Of a stretch of 32,845 nt of DNA, positions 8,402 through 16,372 are shown piece by piece. The stretch's first letter is position 1, and each line of letters starts with the position of its first letter. The notes below the pieces were generated by a model. That model saw nothing but the letters and a program-made list of their open reading frames with translations. It had not been told where the DNA came from and did not search any database. Origin of the DNA: Opitutaceae bacterium (GTDB lineage: Bacteria; Verrucomicrobiota; Verrucomicrobiia; Opitutales; Opitutaceae). The DNA lies in contig NZNM01000102.1 of NCBI GenBank assembly GCA_002694885.1, positions 1 through 32,845 of the forward strand. Reading direction: 5' to 3'. The position numbers and the translations under genes are program-made.

Positions 8402-8492
8402 GTAGCACAGGCTTCCAGCCTGTGTCTAAGCAAAAGTCGTCGCCCCGCTAAAAGCGGAACTGCGCCATACACAGGCTGGAAGCCTGCGCTAC
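8402..8492. repeat. REP inverted pair, CACAGGC family
   Basis: GTAGCACAGGCTTCCAGCC at 8402 and an inverted arm ending GCCTGCGCTAC at 8492, the same family as 5734-5798. It begins 9 nt after the isomerase stop codon, between convergent genes. Confidence 0.85.
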
Positions 8493-8509
8493 CACTAATT
8501 TCAGATACT

Positions 8510-8533
8510 TTCGCGGCATAAAGCCGCTCCTAC
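8510..8533 (-). repeat. REP-like unit, GGAGCGGC family
   Basis: On the minus strand it reads GTAGGAGCGGCTTTATGCC then GCGAAA: a single hairpin 17 nt beyond the stop codon of the sulfatase gene 8551-10419. Confidence 0.8.
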
Positions 8534-8550
8534 AAATTCTGAAGGTCGCC

Positions 8551-10419
8551 CTAACGCGCTTGCATGTTGTCGATTTCAACGAAAGTTCCTGGTTCGCTGA
8601 CAAAGTCGAGTCGCAGGGCTTTGGCCGAACCCGACTCCGGCAAGGTGAAAGAAGCTGTGGCAAAGTCTCTCGCGGGATTGACAGAAACAGGTCCCGCCAT
8701 TCGGCGAGTCACTCCGTTTCCATGGTTCACCGAGAGCCAAACCAAGGTCGGTTCGGTTACCCGCATGGCAACCGCGAATGAGCCCCCTTGATTGGCCAGG
8801 TCAGCATCGAGACCGCTTCTTACAATCGATCCCTTCCCTTCCGGAAGGTGAAAATCGAGATACCCTTTGAATCCGGCTATATTCGACAACCCCGGATTGG
8901 CTTGCCATCCTTCGGTCTGCCATCCGCCGCAATCGAAAGTGAACAGCAGCTTCCCATCGTTGGCATCACGATTGTTATAGCCTTCCCACTGGTCCGAAAG
9001 CCCATCGCCGTCCGAGTCTAAACGCAAATGCTCGTATTCAGGATTCACTTTCCGCCACTTCTCTGGACCTTCATTCTGGAACGCGATCTCCGCATCCGGT
9101 TCTTCTATTTCTCCCATATCGCCCTTGCTAAGCCAGCCATCCAACAGCGCCCTATGCTCGTCCAATACGCCGGCAAACCTCGGGTCATCGACAAGATTGT
9201 TCAATTGGTGCGGATCCCGCTCGACATCGTACAATTCTTCGGGACGCCGCTCTCCAAAATAGATCTCAGCCAACTTAGGCGAAAGCTTTCCCGTGTTATA
9301 GAGATCATGCAAATTTTGAGTGTACGGCTGGTGATCCCTGTATTGAGGCTGAAGCAGAATGCGATCTAGCTTGTAGTTGCGCGTGTAGCGAAAACGCTCG
9401 GTCCGAACGGTGCGAACTCGATCGATCGTGTGATCCAATCGGTCCTTGGCAGAAGCGACAAATGTTCGCGGTTGGAAATCGGGAGCGAATAAATCCTGCC
9501 CTTCATACCAATCGGGCTGTTCGATTCCAGCCCACGCGAGCGTAGTCGCGGACAAGTCCAACACGTCTACCAAGTCGTCGCGTAGTTTTCCCTTGGTTAC
9601 GTATTTCTCGGGACCTCGGACGACGAAGGGGACGTGGAGTCCGCCTTCCGTAGGCATTTGCTTGTGACGGACCAGATTGTTGGCTCCGTGATCGGAAACA
9701 TAGACCACAATAGTGTTCTCCCAGAGTCCGGATTGCTTCAGCCCCTCGAGTACGTCCCCAATAAAATCGTCGTCTTTGCGGATGGAGTCGTAGTGCTCAG
9801 CCACCACTTCCCGATAAAGCCGGTTTTGCGGGTAGTCGGCCGGTACCGTAACGAATTCGGGATCCGTCTTTCGATCAGCCGGAAAATTCCTAACATTATT
9901 TTTCCCTCCAGCTGTCTGGATCTGTCCGTAGAATGGCTGATTTGCCTTGATCCTATCCCAAGGGATGGGCGAACGCTGCTTTTGCTCCATGGAATAGGTC
10001 GAGTCCTGATCCCAGATGAAATTGTAGTCCGTCTTACCGAGGTTGAAGGTATAGTACCCGTTTTCCTTCATAATTTGGGGCAGCAACTTCAATTCGCTGG
10101 GATACTGGATCTTGCGGGGGCCTCTGGAGGATCGGTGTTCGTGGGCCCCAAATCGGATCTGATTCTGTCCCATCATAACCGCGGACCGACAGGCTGAGCA
10201 GACCGGCGCTGGAACGTACGCCCTAGAGAAAAGCGTTCCTTGAGCCGCCAGCGAATCGATATGCGGCGTATGGCCCTCATTTACCTCATCGCCATAACAT
10301 CCCATCCAGGGAGAGGTGTCCTCAGCGAAAATCCACAGGATATTCGGCTTGCCCGCAGCAAATCCGCAGGAAACGAGCGAGAGCGCAAAGAGCAACGAAA
10401 GGGGCTTACGTTTGATCAT
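8551..10419 (-). CDS. Sulfatase (C-S-A-C-R) with calcium-loop and extra C-terminal domain
   Basis: 622 residues, larger than a minimal sulfatase. The leader (residues 1-22) contains L-V-S-C18, which fits a lipobox, so the protein may be a lipoprotein rather than freely secreted. The opening block is FAEDTSPWMGCYGD (31-44) with Glu-Asp in place of Asp-Asp, the formylglycine motif is C74-S-A-C-R78, and SDHG at 242-245 is the second metal block. This form is common among sulfamidase-like (heparan N-sulfatase type) bacterial proteins, so N-desulfation is possible but unproven. After the sulfatase domain, DSDGDGLSDQWEG at 468-480 is a thrombospondin type 3-like calcium loop, followed by about 140 residues of probable beta-sandwich that may bind carbohydrate or the cell surface. 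Confidence 0.92.
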   Translation of the reverse strand: MIKRKPLSLLFALSLVSCGFAAGKPNILWIFAEDTSPWMGCYGDEVNEGHTPHIDSLAAQGTLFSRAYVPAPVCSACRSAVMMGQNQIRFGAHEHRSSRGPRKIQYPSELKLLPQIMKENGYYTFNLGKTDYNFIWDQDSTYSMEQKQRSPIPWDRIKANQPFYGQIQTAGGKNNVRNFPADRKTDPEFVTVPADYPQNRLYREVVAEHYDSIRKDDDFIGDVLEGLKQSGLWENTIVVYVSDHGANNLVRHKQMPTEGGLHVPFVVRGPEKYVTKGKLRDDLVDVLDLSATTLAWAGIEQPDWYEGQDLFAPDFQPRTFVASAKDRLDHTIDRVRTVRTERFRYTRNYKLDRILLQPQYRDHQPYTQNLHDLYNTGKLSPKLAEIYFGERRPEELYDVERDPHQLNNLVDDPRFAGVLDEHRALLDGWLSKGDMGEIEEPDAEIAFQNEGPEKWRKVNPEYEHLRLDSDGDGLSDQWEGYNNRDANDGKLLFTFDCGGWQTEGWQANPGLSNIAGFKGYLDFHLPEGKGSIVRSGLDADLANQGGSFAVAMRVTEPTLVWLSVNHGNGVTRRMAGPVSVNPARDFATASFTLPESGSAKALRLDFVSEPGTFVEIDNMQAR

Positions 10420-10475
10420 ACCTCAATTTACGCAGGTGTGAGGAAATTCGACAATGAAAGAATGGGGTGGGGAAA

Positions 10476-10526
10476 GTAGCGCAGGCTTCCAACCTGTGAT
10501 CAAAACAGGCAAGATGCCTGTTCTAC
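10476..10526. repeat. REP inverted pair, CAGGC family
   Basis: GTAGCGCAGGCTTCCAACC at 10476 and an inverted arm AACAGGCAAGATGCCTGTTC closing with CTAC at 10526, only 5 nt of linker between arms. The two arms are of the two known variants of this family (TTCC and ATCC loops), as in the pair 5734-5798. Confidence 0.8.
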
Positions 10527-10537
10527 CCTATACGGAC

Positions 10538-10561
10538 CCCCAATTGCGGGGCTCGCACTAC
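10538..10561 (-). repeat. REP-like unit overlapping a stop codon
   Basis: On the minus strand it reads GTAGTGCGAGCCCCGCAATT then GGGG. Its GTAG foot contains the TAG stop codon (10558-10560) of the SGNH hydrolase gene that ends here. The same GCCCCGCAATT stem occurs at 2034-2055 and in the right arm of 12604-12677. Confidence 0.72.
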
Positions 10562-11334
10562 TCTTCTCTCAGCAATTCCTTCAGCTTGTAAGCTACAGCT
10601 TCGCCCTGAGCTCGGATGCCTTCCGGGTTGAAATGCACATTGCCTGGTCGGGTCCACCACTGTTCGTGATGTCCGACTGTGAATGCATACAAGTCATTGA
10701 CCGCGATCTCCGGGTGGTCTCTCAAAACCTTCAACGCGACTTCGTTGTATCGCTTGGCGTCTCCCGCATGTCGACCCCGCTCGCCCTCGGGAACCGGAGT
10801 GGTCAAAGCGAAAACGATTTTGGCTCCCGGATGCTCTCGTTTGAGATAGGCAAAAATATCGCGTAGGTTTTGCTCGTATTCGGAAAGCGATGCCACTTGC
10901 TCGCCATTTTCCTTATCCAGCTTGGAGCCATTAACCACGTACTTCAAATCGTGCAGGCCAACATTTACTTGGATCACGTCCCAATCATGGGCCCATCGAT
11001 CCTTGATTTTCCAGTCTCGCATCGTCTCATGCAAAGTATCCATCTTTTCGATAAACGAAGCAGAAAATCCGCCGTTCACGTGCAGTCGGTAAACATTAGC
11101 CTCCCCCTCCAGCAATCCTCTAACTATCGGGGTGTAAGCGATCGAAATCGAGTCGCCATATATGAGTACATTCGGCAGGGCAGGATTGTTCTCAATATAC
11201 AAAAAAGCTTTATTCTTGTCGTTCTCCTTATTGCGCAAGGCAATGCCGTACCACGCTTCTTCGGCGGTTTGCGAGGCCTGGACAGAGACCGCAGCAATAA
11301 GAATGATCAACAGGGTCGAAAGAAAACGGAACAT
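10558..11334 (-). CDS. Secreted SGNH/GDSL-type hydrolase
   Basis: 258 residues with a Sec signal peptide (about 1-20, cleavage after VQA). The nucleophile block is YGDSISIAY with S62; the oxyanion block reads NVGLHDLK around 124-131, a variant of the usual GxND; the C-terminal block HFNPEG near residue 234 supplies the catalytic His. This is an esterase fold; removal of acyl groups from glycans is the likeliest role given the neighbourhood, and it resembles only distantly the SGNH domain of the 5819-7351 protein. The TAG stop codon is formed by the foot of a repeat unit, so the 3' end may have been set by repeat insertion. It is divergent from the DUF3500 gene, with 97 nt between the starts. 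Confidence 0.85.
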   Translation of the reverse strand: MFRFLSTLLIILIAAVSVQASQTAEEAWYGIALRNKENDKNKAFLYIENNPALPNVLIYGDSISIAYTPIVRGLLEGEANVYRLHVNGGFSASFIEKMDTLHETMRDWKIKDRWAHDWDVIQVNVGLHDLKYVVNGSKLDKENGEQVASLSEYEQNLRDIFAYLKREHPGAKIVFALTTPVPEGERGRHAGDAKRYNEVALKVLRDHPEIAVNDLYAFTVGHHEQWWTRPGNVHFNPEGIRAQGEAVAYKLKELLREE

Positions 11335-11431
11335 GTTCGAATCAAAGGCTGCCGAGCTGGAAAAGTCAATGAGGCGACCGCTTCGTGTTTCTTCTTTTCA
11401 ATTCCTCGAATCCGTTCTTCTATCCATCGCT

Positions 11432-12496
11432 ATGAAGTTTCTTCGCCGCTTTCCTAGTTCCCTCAGCTTAACTGGAACCGTCCTGGCTGCCGTTTGCTTG
11501 TTGGCTCCAACTCAGGCCGCTGCCCACCTTCATGGTGATGAACCGCTAGCTCATGAGATAGAGAATGCCGCCAAGAGCTTCATCCGCTCCCTCGACGGTT
11601 CCCAAAGGAGAAAAGCGGTGTTCGAGTTCGATGATCCCTACAGAGTTCAATGGGACTTCCTGCCCGTGGCGATGATAGGCCGCAAAGGGGTTGCTCTAAC
11701 AACCCTCTCCGAACGGCAGAAACGCCTAGCTTATCAGCTGCTGGAATCGAGTGTGAGCGAATCAGGGTATGAAAAGCTGCGCGACATCATAGACCTTGAA
11801 CGGGTACTCCTCGAGCTCACGGGATCTGACATACGCGTTCCCGAGCTTTACCATGTCATGCTTTACGGGGAGCCATCCGATCACGGCACTTGGGGGTGGC
11901 GGTTCGAAGGGCACCACATTTCTCTCCATTTCACAATCGTGGATGGCGAGCAAATAGCTGTGGCCCCGCGCTTCTTGGGAACCAACCCCGCTCATGTGAA
12001 AGAAGGCGATCGCAAAGGGCTCCGCGTCCTTGGCGAAGAGGAAGATCTCGCTCGCGAGCTGATGAAATCCTTCGACGAAAGACAGCGCCCGCTGGCCCAC
12101 TTCCAAAGTATCGCCTATCCGGAAATCGTCACCAATCGAGCGACCGAGGTCGGGCCGCTCGCGCCGGTGGGCATTCGAGCGGCCCGCATGTATCCCTTTC
12201 AAAAAGCTCTTTTGGAAAAACTGATCTATACCTACGCGGCCACTATGCCCTTGGAACTAACTAAAGAGCGGCTTCAAAAGATCCAAGAGACTGGATTCGA
12301 CAAGATTCGCTTTGGCTGGGCTGGCGGCATTGAACTCGGTGAACCGCACTATTACCGCATACAGGGACCCACCTTTCTGATAGAATACGACAACGTGCAA
12401 AATGACGCCAATCACGCCCATACCGTTTGGCGCGATTTCAATGGCGACTTCGGGCGCGATATCCTCAAAGAGCACTATTTGAATCACGGGCACTAG
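11432..12496 (+). CDS. Secreted DUF3500 family protein
   Basis: 354 residues from the ATG at 11432, chosen because it gives a clear signal peptide (residues about 1-30, ending TQAAA); the frame is open further upstream to 11162 but that part runs antisense into the neighbouring hydrolase. The body matches the DUF3500 pattern: W-D-F-L-P near residue 57, HGTWGWRFEGHHISLHFT, then a LGTNPA segment, and a C-terminal HYYRIQGPTFLIEYDN and HAHTVWRDFNGDFGRD. The repeated His, Glu and Asp residues look like a metal or polar active site, but the family's activity is not established as far as I know. Its place among sulfatases and esterases suggests a role in glycan breakdown, by association only. Confidence 0.85.
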   Translation: MKFLRRFPSSLSLTGTVLAAVCLLAPTQAAAHLHGDEPLAHEIENAAKSFIRSLDGSQRRKAVFEFDDPYRVQWDFLPVAMIGRKGVALTTLSERQKRLAYQLLESSVSESGYEKLRDIIDLERVLLELTGSDIRVPELYHVMLYGEPSDHGTWGWRFEGHHISLHFTIVDGEQIAVAPRFLGTNPAHVKEGDRKGLRVLGEEEDLARELMKSFDERQRPLAHFQSIAYPEIVTNRATEVGPLAPVGIRAARMYPFQKALLEKLIYTYAATMPLELTKERLQKIQETGFDKIRFGWAGGIELGEPHYYRIQGPTFLIEYDNVQNDANHAHTVWRDFNGDFGRDILKEHYLNHGH

Positions 12497-12498
12497 AC

Positions 12499-12524
12499 CC
12501 GAAGCGGCATCCTGCCGGATTCGG
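12499..12524. repeat. Hairpin directly after the DUF3500 stop codon
   Basis: CCGAAGCGGCATCCTGCCGG followed by ATTCGG folds into a nested stem (CCGAA/TTCGG and GGCA/TGCC). It begins 2 nt after the stop codon. It shares the GGCATCCTGCC core with one variant of the CAGGC repeat. There is no following T-run, so it is not a classical terminator. Confidence 0.5.
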
Positions 12525-12554
12525 AGCAAGAAGTAAGGCCCCGTTGTAATACAG

Positions 12555-12579
12555 GTAGGGAGGACCGTCTCGGTCCTCC
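12555..12579 (+). repeat. REP-like unit, GGACCG family
   Basis: GTAGGGAGGACCGTCTCGG then TCCTCC: a GTAG-footed hairpin matching the units at 488-513 and 32134-32196. Confidence 0.78.
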
Positions 12580-12603
12580 AACCAATCACAGATCAACTCT
12601 CAA

Positions 12604-12677
12604 GTAGCGCGGCGCTTCAGCCCGCGTAAAATGTTCACGCCCGATACGCAGCCCCGCAATTGCTGGGCACGCGCTAC
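12604..12677. repeat. REP inverted pair, GCGCG family
   Basis: GTAGCGCGGCGCTTCAGCCC at 12604 and an inverted arm ending GCACGCGCTAC at 12677. The right arm contains the GCCCCGCAATTGC stem also seen near 2034 and 10538. It lies between convergent genes, 26 nt from the stop of the next sulfatase. Confidence 0.8.
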
Positions 12678-12703
12678 TCATAACACTTACGAATAGGCGC
12701 TCA

Positions 12704-14254
12704 TCACCGGCGGACTGACAACCGGTTGTACTGAACCTCAGTGATCCAGCTAAGATCGTTCCAATAACCTGTATCGTTGGGCTGCGGAAGCCCGCGGGTC
12801 GTTCGTCCACGGCAAATGATCTCAGTAATCTTCCGCTCTAGATCATTCGCGATAGTGAGATTCTTCGCGTACACATTCCTCTCTTCACCGGGATCCCTTT
12901 TCAAATTGTAGAGTTCGTGCCCCAAATCGCCGTGAGGCATGATCAGTTTCCAATCGCCTTCCGTCACTGAAAACCGACCTCTCATAGCGTGATTGATAAG
13001 CGGATACCGCCTGTACTTGGACTTCGAATCGCGAAGCACCGAGTAGAAGCTTTGACTATCCTCACCTGCCTCGTGAGGAAGCCGAGCGCCGATCATATCG
13101 GCGATGGTTCCAAGAAGATCAACCTGCCCTACCAATCCGTCCCAAGTTCGGCCTGGTTCTGCGATCCCACCAGGCCAGCGAATGAAAAAGGGAACACGAT
13201 GCCCACCCTCGTAAACCGAGCGCTTGCCCTCTTTGTAAATGCCGCTGCTATCATGATTAAAGTCCTTGATGCGCTCTACCCATGATCTTTCTGGCCCATT
13301 ATCGCTGCTAAAATAGACCAGGGTATTTTCATCAATCCCGCTCTTTTCCAGAAATTCCAGGACACGACCAACATGGTGATCGGTCTCTACCATAAACTCT
13401 CCGTAGCCACCCGCGTCGCCTTCTCCCCAAAACTCTGGTCTTGGCGCAACGGGATAGTGAGGCGATGTGAAGGGCAAGTAGAGGAAGAACGGTTTTCCCT
13501 CCCTGGCATCGTCCAATTTTCCTTCCATCCACTCAATACCCTTATCCGTAAACCGCTGTAGACACTCCGTATCCACAAAATCGGGCGCCACTTCAATTGC
13601 AGCAGCTCCATGTAGCGCTTTCGCTTCTTCCGGGGTTTCAAAATACGGCGGCATGATCCGATAGTCCATGTGCCGGTCATTCGGCTTTTTGGCTGTATAC
13701 ATCGTCGGCGGGACTTCCGCATGACGCCCTTCGATCCAGGCCAGATAGCCATAATTGAGCGAGGCCGGGATTCCATAGAAATAGTCGAATCCAACATCCA
13801 AGGGCATCTCCTTGATGGGCGACTCGAAATCGCGGTTCCCCATTTCGCCTGGAATATCCATGCCCAAATGCCACTTGCCAACCATAGCCGTGTGATAGCC
13901 ATTCTCCTTGAGCAAGGAGGCGATGGTCATGCGATCGTTGTCGATCAAAGCCGGCGTATCCGCGCCCTGAACACCCGTCTTCAATCGCGTCCGCCAGCTG
14001 TAACGTCCCGTCAGCAATCCATAGCGTGAGGGCGTACACACCGAATCTGAAGAATGCCCATTGGTGAAACTGATACCCTCTTTGGCCAGCTTATCCAAAT
14101 TAGGCGTCTTGAACTTGGCCTCTGGATTAAGGGAACTGGCATCTCCGAACCCCTGATCATCGGTGTAGATTAGTATGATGTTCGGGCGTTGCGTTTGAGC
14201 GATGAGGGAAGAGAGAACTAAAAAACCAACTACGAGGACGGAGGGAATATTCAT
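12704..14254 (-). CDS. Secreted arylsulfatase A-like sulfatase (C-T-P-S-R)
   Basis: 516 residues. Signal peptide about 1-20 (LVVGFLVLSSLIAQ). Metal block YTDDQGFGD at 30-38, formylglycine motif C73-T-P-S-R77 followed by YGLLTGRYSWR, GKWHLGMD, an HYPVAPRPEFWG segment, and SSDNGPERSW as the second metal and substrate block. The C-terminal subdomain ends with a GRTTRG tail close to the NGRSTPG tail of the related sulfatases at 3844-5400 and 18423-19991. It should hydrolyse sulfate esters outside the cytoplasm; a carbohydrate substrate is inferred from the locus. It is a separate unit: 301 nt of repeat-filled sequence separate it from the sulfatase gene upstream on its strand. Confidence 0.94.
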   Translation of the reverse strand: MNIPSVLVVGFLVLSSLIAQTQRPNIILIYTDDQGFGDASSLNPEAKFKTPNLDKLAKEGISFTNGHSSDSVCTPSRYGLLTGRYSWRTRLKTGVQGADTPALIDNDRMTIASLLKENGYHTAMVGKWHLGMDIPGEMGNRDFESPIKEMPLDVGFDYFYGIPASLNYGYLAWIEGRHAEVPPTMYTAKKPNDRHMDYRIMPPYFETPEEAKALHGAAAIEVAPDFVDTECLQRFTDKGIEWMEGKLDDAREGKPFFLYLPFTSPHYPVAPRPEFWGEGDAGGYGEFMVETDHHVGRVLEFLEKSGIDENTLVYFSSDNGPERSWVERIKDFNHDSSGIYKEGKRSVYEGGHRVPFFIRWPGGIAEPGRTWDGLVGQVDLLGTIADMIGARLPHEAGEDSQSFYSVLRDSKSKYRRYPLINHAMRGRFSVTEGDWKLIMPHGDLGHELYNLKRDPGEERNVYAKNLTIANDLERKITEIICRGRTTRGLPQPNDTGYWNDLSWITEVQYNRLSVRR

Positions 14255-14318
14255 CTGACTGTGATTCTTGTTTATAGTTGAAAATGTCGATTTAACGAGA
14301 CGTTCAGCAAGCCGAATG

Positions 14319-14381
14319 GTAGGGCTTTACAATCCCTAGTCAGCAGCACTAGGTCGGCTGCTTAGGGACAAGCAGTCCTAC
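14319..14381. repeat. REP inverted pair, GTAGGGCTG family (diverged)
   Basis: GTAGGGCTTTACAATCCCTA at 14319 and an inverted arm GGCTGCTTAGGGACAAGCAG closing with CCTAC near 14381-14382. The left arm has drifted from the family pattern. It lies in the 301-nt gap 14255-14555, which contains this pair, the pair at 14443-14513 and no gene. Confidence 0.72.
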
Positions 14382-14442
14382 CTTTTTCTAACAAATACAC
14401 CGTAACTTTTGGACAGCTCTGAGACAATCATCATTCGAAATC

Positions 14443-14513
14443 GTGGGAGCGGCCCACGCTCTGCCGGGCCGTGATGGCCCTCTATCTAAATCGCGGCGTA
14501 AAGCCACTCCTAC
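14443..14513. repeat. REP inverted pair, GGAGCGGC family
   Basis: GTGGGAGCGGCCCACGCTC at 14443 and an inverted arm ending GCCACTCCTAC at 14513. The left arm is the same CCCACGCTCTGC variant as at 3687, the right arm the TTTACGCC variant as at 5483. Confidence 0.8.
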
Positions 14514-14555
14514 ATTCATTATGTTCTCGCAATTTGAGTAACCCCAATCAACTCC

Positions 14556-15980
14556 TCAATCATTCGGATCGACCAGGTTTCTCCAGTCAGGATAGATGGG
14601 ACGGCGCTCAGTATGCCTATTCTCCTTGACCATCGGAGGTGGAGGCGTTGATTCCAAAAAGGCCTGCAGTTTTTCGCGAACCACTTCGGCCCGTTCACCG
14701 GCTTCCCCGATCAATAGATCGTTCGCCTCTCTCAAATCTTTGGGCACTTCGTAGAACCGTCCATCCCGGTAGAGCTTGAATCGCTCCGTTCGGGCAAACT
14801 GAGAAGGAATCTTATTCCAATAAGGCTGATAATGGGTAAACACCCAATCCCGTGGATTCCCGGCCTCACCTTTCAGTCGAGGATAGAAACTGCGCCCGTC
14901 TATCGGATCGCTAGGGTCGAGTTCCATCCCAGCCGCATCGGCCATGGTTGCATAGAAATCGGTGAAATCAATCAGGTCGTCCGGAGCCTGCCCTACGGGG
15001 GTTTGCCCTTTCCAGTACGCGACGAAAGGAACATGAGTGCCCATATTGGTAGGGCCGCCCTTCCCACCTTTGATATCCATTCCATTCCAGCGGGAAACGA
15101 TCGGGGTGCCCGTGCCATTGTCTGCAGTGAACAGGATTATGGTATTTTCAGCGATTCCCAACTCTTCCGTCTTGTCGACAATTTTACCGATTATCTTATC
15201 CATGTAATTCACCATGGATACAAAATGCTCCTTGTTGCGGGGCCGATCCCACTCATTGGCAGTCTCCTTTGGGGCATCGTCAATGGTGTCTGGCGTAGGC
15301 ACGAAAGGATCGTGAACGAGGACCATCGGATAATAGGCGAAAAATGGCGCGTCCCGATTGCGCTCCATGAATTCGCACAAGTAGTCGCTCATCTGATCCG
15401 GCCCATAGGCGCCCGCGTTCTCTTCTTTGGTGATGAACTTGCCATTCGTTTCGATGGGGGGATTCCAAAATCGCTCGCCCCCGATCTTGCCGCTTTTGCC
15501 AGTCGTCAGTTGCCACAAGAAGTATTCGTGAAATCCCGCTTTAACCGGACGCATGTTGTCGTCATGCCCAGGCATTAAGTTATACAGGCCATTGAGCTGC
15601 CACTTCCCGACTATGGCCGTGCGATAACCGGCTTCCTGCATCAGATGGCCAAAGGTCTTATCGTTCGGATTCAAGTAGCCGAAGTGCGTGTAATTGCGGA
15701 AATTATACTGACCCGTCATCAGCTTGACCCGAGAGGGCGTGCAGATAGGGGTGGAAAAACAATTTTTGAAACGCAGGCCTTTGGCAGCCATATCGTCGAT
15801 TCGAGGCGTCTCGTAGTCCTCCGCTCCGTAACAACCTATGGCTTCCCAACTGACATCATCAGCCATGATTAAAACCACATTGGGCTGGTCTACGGGATCG
15901 CGTGGCGGTTCGGCCTGAGTGGAAAGCCCAATTGCCAATGCGATTAAAGAAACGAGACACTTGGGAGAAAACGCTTTCAT
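14556..15980 (-). CDS. Secreted type I sulfatase (C-T-P-S-R)
   Basis: 474 residues from the ATG at 15978-15980. That start gives a proper signal peptide (MKAFSPKCLVSLIALAIGL, cleavage near TQA-EP); the open frame runs back to 16154 without signal-like sequence. Metal block MADDVSWEAIGCYG at 39-52, formylglycine motif C80-T-P-S-R84, then GKWQLNG (Gln replaces the usual His of GKWH), VLVHDPFVPTPD with a catalytic-type His, and TADNGTGTPI as the second metal block. The IGCYGAEDYETPRID opening and the GQYNFRNYTHFGYL segment after the motif set it apart from the three ASA-like paralogues. The substrate is unknown; a sulfated glycan is likely from context. Confidence 0.93.
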   Translation of the reverse strand: MKAFSPKCLVSLIALAIGLSTQAEPPRDPVDQPNVVLIMADDVSWEAIGCYGAEDYETPRIDDMAAKGLRFKNCFSTPICTPSRVKLMTGQYNFRNYTHFGYLNPNDKTFGHLMQEAGYRTAIVGKWQLNGLYNLMPGHDDNMRPVKAGFHEYFLWQLTTGKSGKIGGERFWNPPIETNGKFITKEENAGAYGPDQMSDYLCEFMERNRDAPFFAYYPMVLVHDPFVPTPDTIDDAPKETANEWDRPRNKEHFVSMVNYMDKIIGKIVDKTEELGIAENTIILFTADNGTGTPIVSRWNGMDIKGGKGGPTNMGTHVPFVAYWKGQTPVGQAPDDLIDFTDFYATMADAAGMELDPSDPIDGRSFYPRLKGEAGNPRDWVFTHYQPYWNKIPSQFARTERFKLYRDGRFYEVPKDLREANDLLIGEAGERAEVVREKLQAFLESTPPPPMVKENRHTERRPIYPDWRNLVDPND

Positions 15981-16196
15981 GGAGACATATAAGAATAAGA
16001 AAGATGAAAAGATCGATCCCTTTTTCACAGCCCACGTTCTCGGAATGCTCCTATCTGACTGGATTTCTATCCATCTGCCAAATCGCAAGGATCGGCTGAC
16101 TCTCTTCGCCGGGGATTGGCCCCAGGATCGGAATAGACTCTTGGATTGGGACAAGGCGGAGTAGCTTTATCGCCCTCAACTGAAATAATTTAAATG

Positions 16197-16219
16197 TCGG
16201 GAGGACTGAGCCGTTGGAA
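16197..16219. repeat. Degenerate REP-like unit, GGACCG family
   Basis: GTCGGGAGGACTGAGCCGTT keeps the GGGAGGAC start of the family, but the foot is GTCG and the closing TCCTCC arm is lost. It looks like a decaying copy. Confidence 0.45.
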
Positions 16220-16328
16220 CGCCCAATTCTGGTGAAACGTAGGATCATCTTTGTCCGCAGCGCGGATTTGGCCGAAGGCCACTGAAAGTATTTTCCTCAG
16301 TATTACACAGTCGGCTCTACCTGATTTT

Positions 16329-16353
16329 GGAGGGCCGAGCCAGTCCTCCCTAC
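16329..16353 (-). repeat. REP-like unit, GGACCG family
   Basis: On the minus strand it begins GTAGGGAGGACTGGCTCGG and ends CCCTCC, with a GTAG foot and an imperfect stem. It lies 19 nt downstream of the stop codon of the PhoD-like gene. Confidence 0.75.
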
Positions 16354-16372
16354 GACTCCGGTCAAGATCGGG

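Larger units (their letters stand above)
15981..16372. other. 392-nt intergenic region
   Basis: No convincing gene was found. The part next to the PhoD-like gene carries two worn copies of the GGACCG repeat family (16197-16219 and 16329-16353); nothing recognisable was seen in 15981-16196 apart from the open but non-signal-like extension of the sulfatase frame. Confidence 0.6.

Noticed and set aside
11162-11431. Upstream extension of the DUF3500 frame
   Set aside because: It runs antisense into the SGNH hydrolase gene, and the internal ATG at 11432 gives a clear signal peptide.
14382-14396. T-run after a hairpin as an intrinsic terminator on the plus strand
   Set aside because: No plus-strand gene ends there; the hairpin is a repeat pair, and the T-run is short and broken.
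14832-15578. Open frame of 248 codons on the plus strand
   Set aside because: Antisense to the sulfatase 14556-15980; the sulfatase frame carries the conserved motifs.
15981-16154. N-terminal extension of the sulfatase 14556-15980
   Set aside because: The extension is rich in Arg and Ser and precedes a good signal peptide that starts at 15980.
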